Source: an uncultured Clostridia bacterium
GTDB taxonomy: Bacteria > Bacillota > Clostridia > Oscillospirales > CAG-382
Reading direction: 5' to 3'
Assembly: GCA_947627335.1 (NCBI GenBank)
Contig: CANQVQ010000098.1
Coordinates: 1-5,811, forward strand
Length of the DNA stretch: 5,811 nt
The stretch's first letter is position 1. Each line of letters begins with the position of its first letter. Of the stretch, positions 4,525 to 5,811 are shown piece by piece. A program made the position numbers and the translations under genes. The notes below the pieces were generated by a model, which made no database searches, was not told the DNA's origin, and saw nothing but the letters and a program-made list of their open reading frames with translations.

Positions 4525-5811
4525 ATGCGGGAAACCAACGGAACGGAAAAGCGGAAAGGGCGTTTCCTGCGGACGCTGTCGATGGTCCTCTCCTTTTTGC
4601 TGGTGACGTCCGCCTGCGTGTTCGTGCTGAGCGGGATGCAGCGGGTCGCCGTGGCGGGGGAACTGCATCCGAGCCGCCCGGAGTCGAATGCGCCGCACCC
4701 GGTCGTCGCGGAGGGGTTTTCCGTTCTGCAGCGCAGCTACGATTACGGGGAGACCCGGTTGATCGTGCTGGAGGTGGAAAACCAATCGGACGCGGACTTT
4801 GACGTGACCGTCGCGGCGACTTTCCTCGACGATTCCGGCGCGACCGTGCAGCAGGACGTGCGCAGCTTCGACGGGTTCGCCGCCGGGTGGCGGAACTGCT
4901 TCTTTTTCCGTGCGGAAGCGCCGTTTACGGCGTTCACCTACCAACTGACCGCCGAGCCGACGGAACATCCCGTCGTCGCGTCCGAACTGACGCTGACCTG
5001 GCGGCTCAGCCGTGGGTACGCGATCTCGCCGGAGGAGGAGCGGCGGCTGGAGCTGGAGATGCGGTCGTCCGGGCAGGACGGTTTACAGACGGTCCCGGCG
5101 ATCTTCTTAGACCTGCTCTACCGCAACCGCGCTTCCTACGCGATCGGGTTTGCGGGGGAATATCTGGTGGTGGACCCCGACGGGGAAGTGTTCGCCGTCA
5201 ACACCTTCGCGTGCGAAGCGGAGGCGGGCGCACAGGACGGCGTCCAGCAGAGTGCGATCTACTACTGGGAGGACGGCGACGCCGGTGCGGCGACCGAGAG
5301 CGCCTACCCGGAGGAACTGCGGGGGAATGTGACGGTCTACGTTTCGCTGACGGCGGCTTCGGACGATTCCGACCACGAACCGGCGGACGCGCCGCCCTAC
5401 ATCAAGCGGAATTTCGCCGTGCCGGGGCTGGCAAGCCGGACCTTCTCGGTCAGCGGCAAGCGGTACACCGACGCGGACGGCTCGAGCGACGTGGTCGTGC
5501 TGGACGTGCAGAACGTCTCGTCGGAGGCGCAAAGCCTGACCATCCATGCGCAGTATCTGAGCCGGTCCGGCATCCCGCTCAAGGAGGAGACGCGGACCTT
5601 CGACGGCTTTGCCGCCGGGTGGTCGAACAGTTTCTTGTTTGAGCCGGGCATCGAGTTCTACTCCTTCGCCTACACGGTCGAGTCGGCGCCCTACGGCGGG
5701 TCTTGTCTCGCGGAGCTGGTGGATGTGGACTGGGTGCTCTCGTCTGCGGTGGGGTTCCCGCCGGACGTGGCGGAGCATCTCGCCGACTACTGGGCGAGCG
5801 GGGAGCTGCCG
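4525..5811 (+). CDS. Membrane-anchored or secreted surface protein with repeated modules (3' end off the right edge)
   Basis: Open from the ATG at 4525 to the window edge: 429 complete codons, C-terminus missing. The N-terminus (MRETNGTEKRKGRFLR) is basic. It is followed by one hydrophobic segment at residues 18-37, then a possible signal peptidase site after AVA at 44, so it is either a cleaved signal or an N-terminal anchor. Cys31 in TSAC resembles a lipobox only weakly and is followed by hydrophobic residues. Two copies of the module occur, residues 65-143 (FDGFAAGWRN at 115) and 307-387 (FDGFAAGWSN at 359). Between them is a helical stretch (about 163-185) and a strand-rich part (YLVVDPDGEV). 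After copy 2 the helical stretch appears to start again (VGFPPDVAEHLADYW), implying a unit of about 242 residues repeated at least twice. It is a paralogue of the 485-aa protein but lacks the EEPx spacer. Role unknown. Confidence 0.88.
   Translation, partial: MRETNGTEKRKGRFLRTLSMVLSFLLVTSACVFVLSGMQRVAVAGELHPSRPESNAPHPVVAEGFSVLQRSYDYGETRLIVLEVENQSDADFDVTVAATFLDDSGATVQQDVRSFDGFAAGWRNCFFFRAEAPFTAFTYQLTAEPTEHPVVASELTLTWRLSRGYAISPEEERRLELEMRSSGQDGLQTVPAIFLDLLYRNRASYAIGFAGEYLVVDPDGEVFAVNTFACEAEAGAQDGVQQSAIYYWEDGDAGAATESAYPEELRGNVTVYVSLTAASDDSDHEPADAPPYIKRNFAVPGLASRTFSVSGKRYTDADGSSDVVVLDVQNVSSEAQSLTIHAQYLSRSGIPLKEETRTFDGFAAGWSNSFLFEPGIEFYSFAYTVESAPYGGSCLAELVDVDWVLSSAVGFPPDVAEHLADYWASGELP
4717..4953 (+). 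repeat. Surface module, copy 1 in the right-edge protein
   Basis: Encodes residues 65-143, with VENQSDADFDVTV, a D-S-G turn, FDGFAAGWRNCFFF and FTYQLTA. Related to 3485-3724 and 5443-5685. The WSN of the other copies is WRN here, and one hydrophobic position is replaced by Cys125. Confidence 0.8.
5443..5685 (+). repeat. Surface module, copy 2 in the right-edge protein
   Basis: Encodes residues 307-387, with VQNVSSEAQSLTI, an R-S-G turn, FDGFAAGWSNSFLFEPG and FAYTVES. It is closer to the module of the 485-aa protein (WSNSF-x-F-x-PG shared) than to copy 1 in its own protein. Confidence 0.8.

Noticed and set aside
4600..4618. A lipoprotein signal (TSAC, Cys31) in the right-edge protein
   Set aside because: Thr at position -3 is atypical and the residues after the Cys are hydrophobic (VFVLSGM), which fits a transmembrane segment better than a lipobox.

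Overview
The window looks like a high-GC, Gram-positive (Firmicutes/Clostridia-like) chromosome. The clues are strong GGAGG-type ribosome binding sites, a near-consensus housekeeping promoter, several Sec signal peptides or N-terminal anchors, a wall-spanning style Glu/Pro repeat, and an ECF sigma factor paired with a single-pass anti-sigma-like protein. The taxon cannot be fixed from this sequence alone. No tRNA, rRNA, CRISPR array, transposase or phage gene is visible.

Left half (minus strand, 1-2060, promoter at 2095-2123): a tight three-gene operon read right to left. It runs ECF-type sigma factor (1443-2060), then a membrane protein in the anti-sigma position (553-1437), then a secreted protein of unknown function (1-530, running off the left edge). 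The first two genes are probably translationally coupled: a perfect GGAGGTGA ribosome binding site contains the sigma stop codon. The operon promoter is TTGACA-17 bp-TATACT.

Middle (2124-2791): about 670 bases with no credible gene. It holds dispersed imperfect repeats and hairpin-forming sequence, and the leader of the first rightward gene.

Right half (plus strand): two genes for exported, paralogous proteins, 2792-4249 (complete, 485 aa) and 4525-5811 (open at the right edge). They share a beta-rich module marked by F-D-G-F-[A/S]-A-G-W-x-N-x-F. A rho-independent terminator at 4387-4414 separates them, so each probably has its own promoter. Their upstream leaders are also related (AAACGGACATTT followed by further conserved blocks).

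Working model (inference): the sigma/anti-sigma pair senses an envelope condition and may control a set of secreted, multi-module surface proteins, including the divergent gene and its paralogue. No ECF-type promoter could be convincingly identified upstream of the surface genes, so the regulatory link rests on neighbourhood and shared leaders only.
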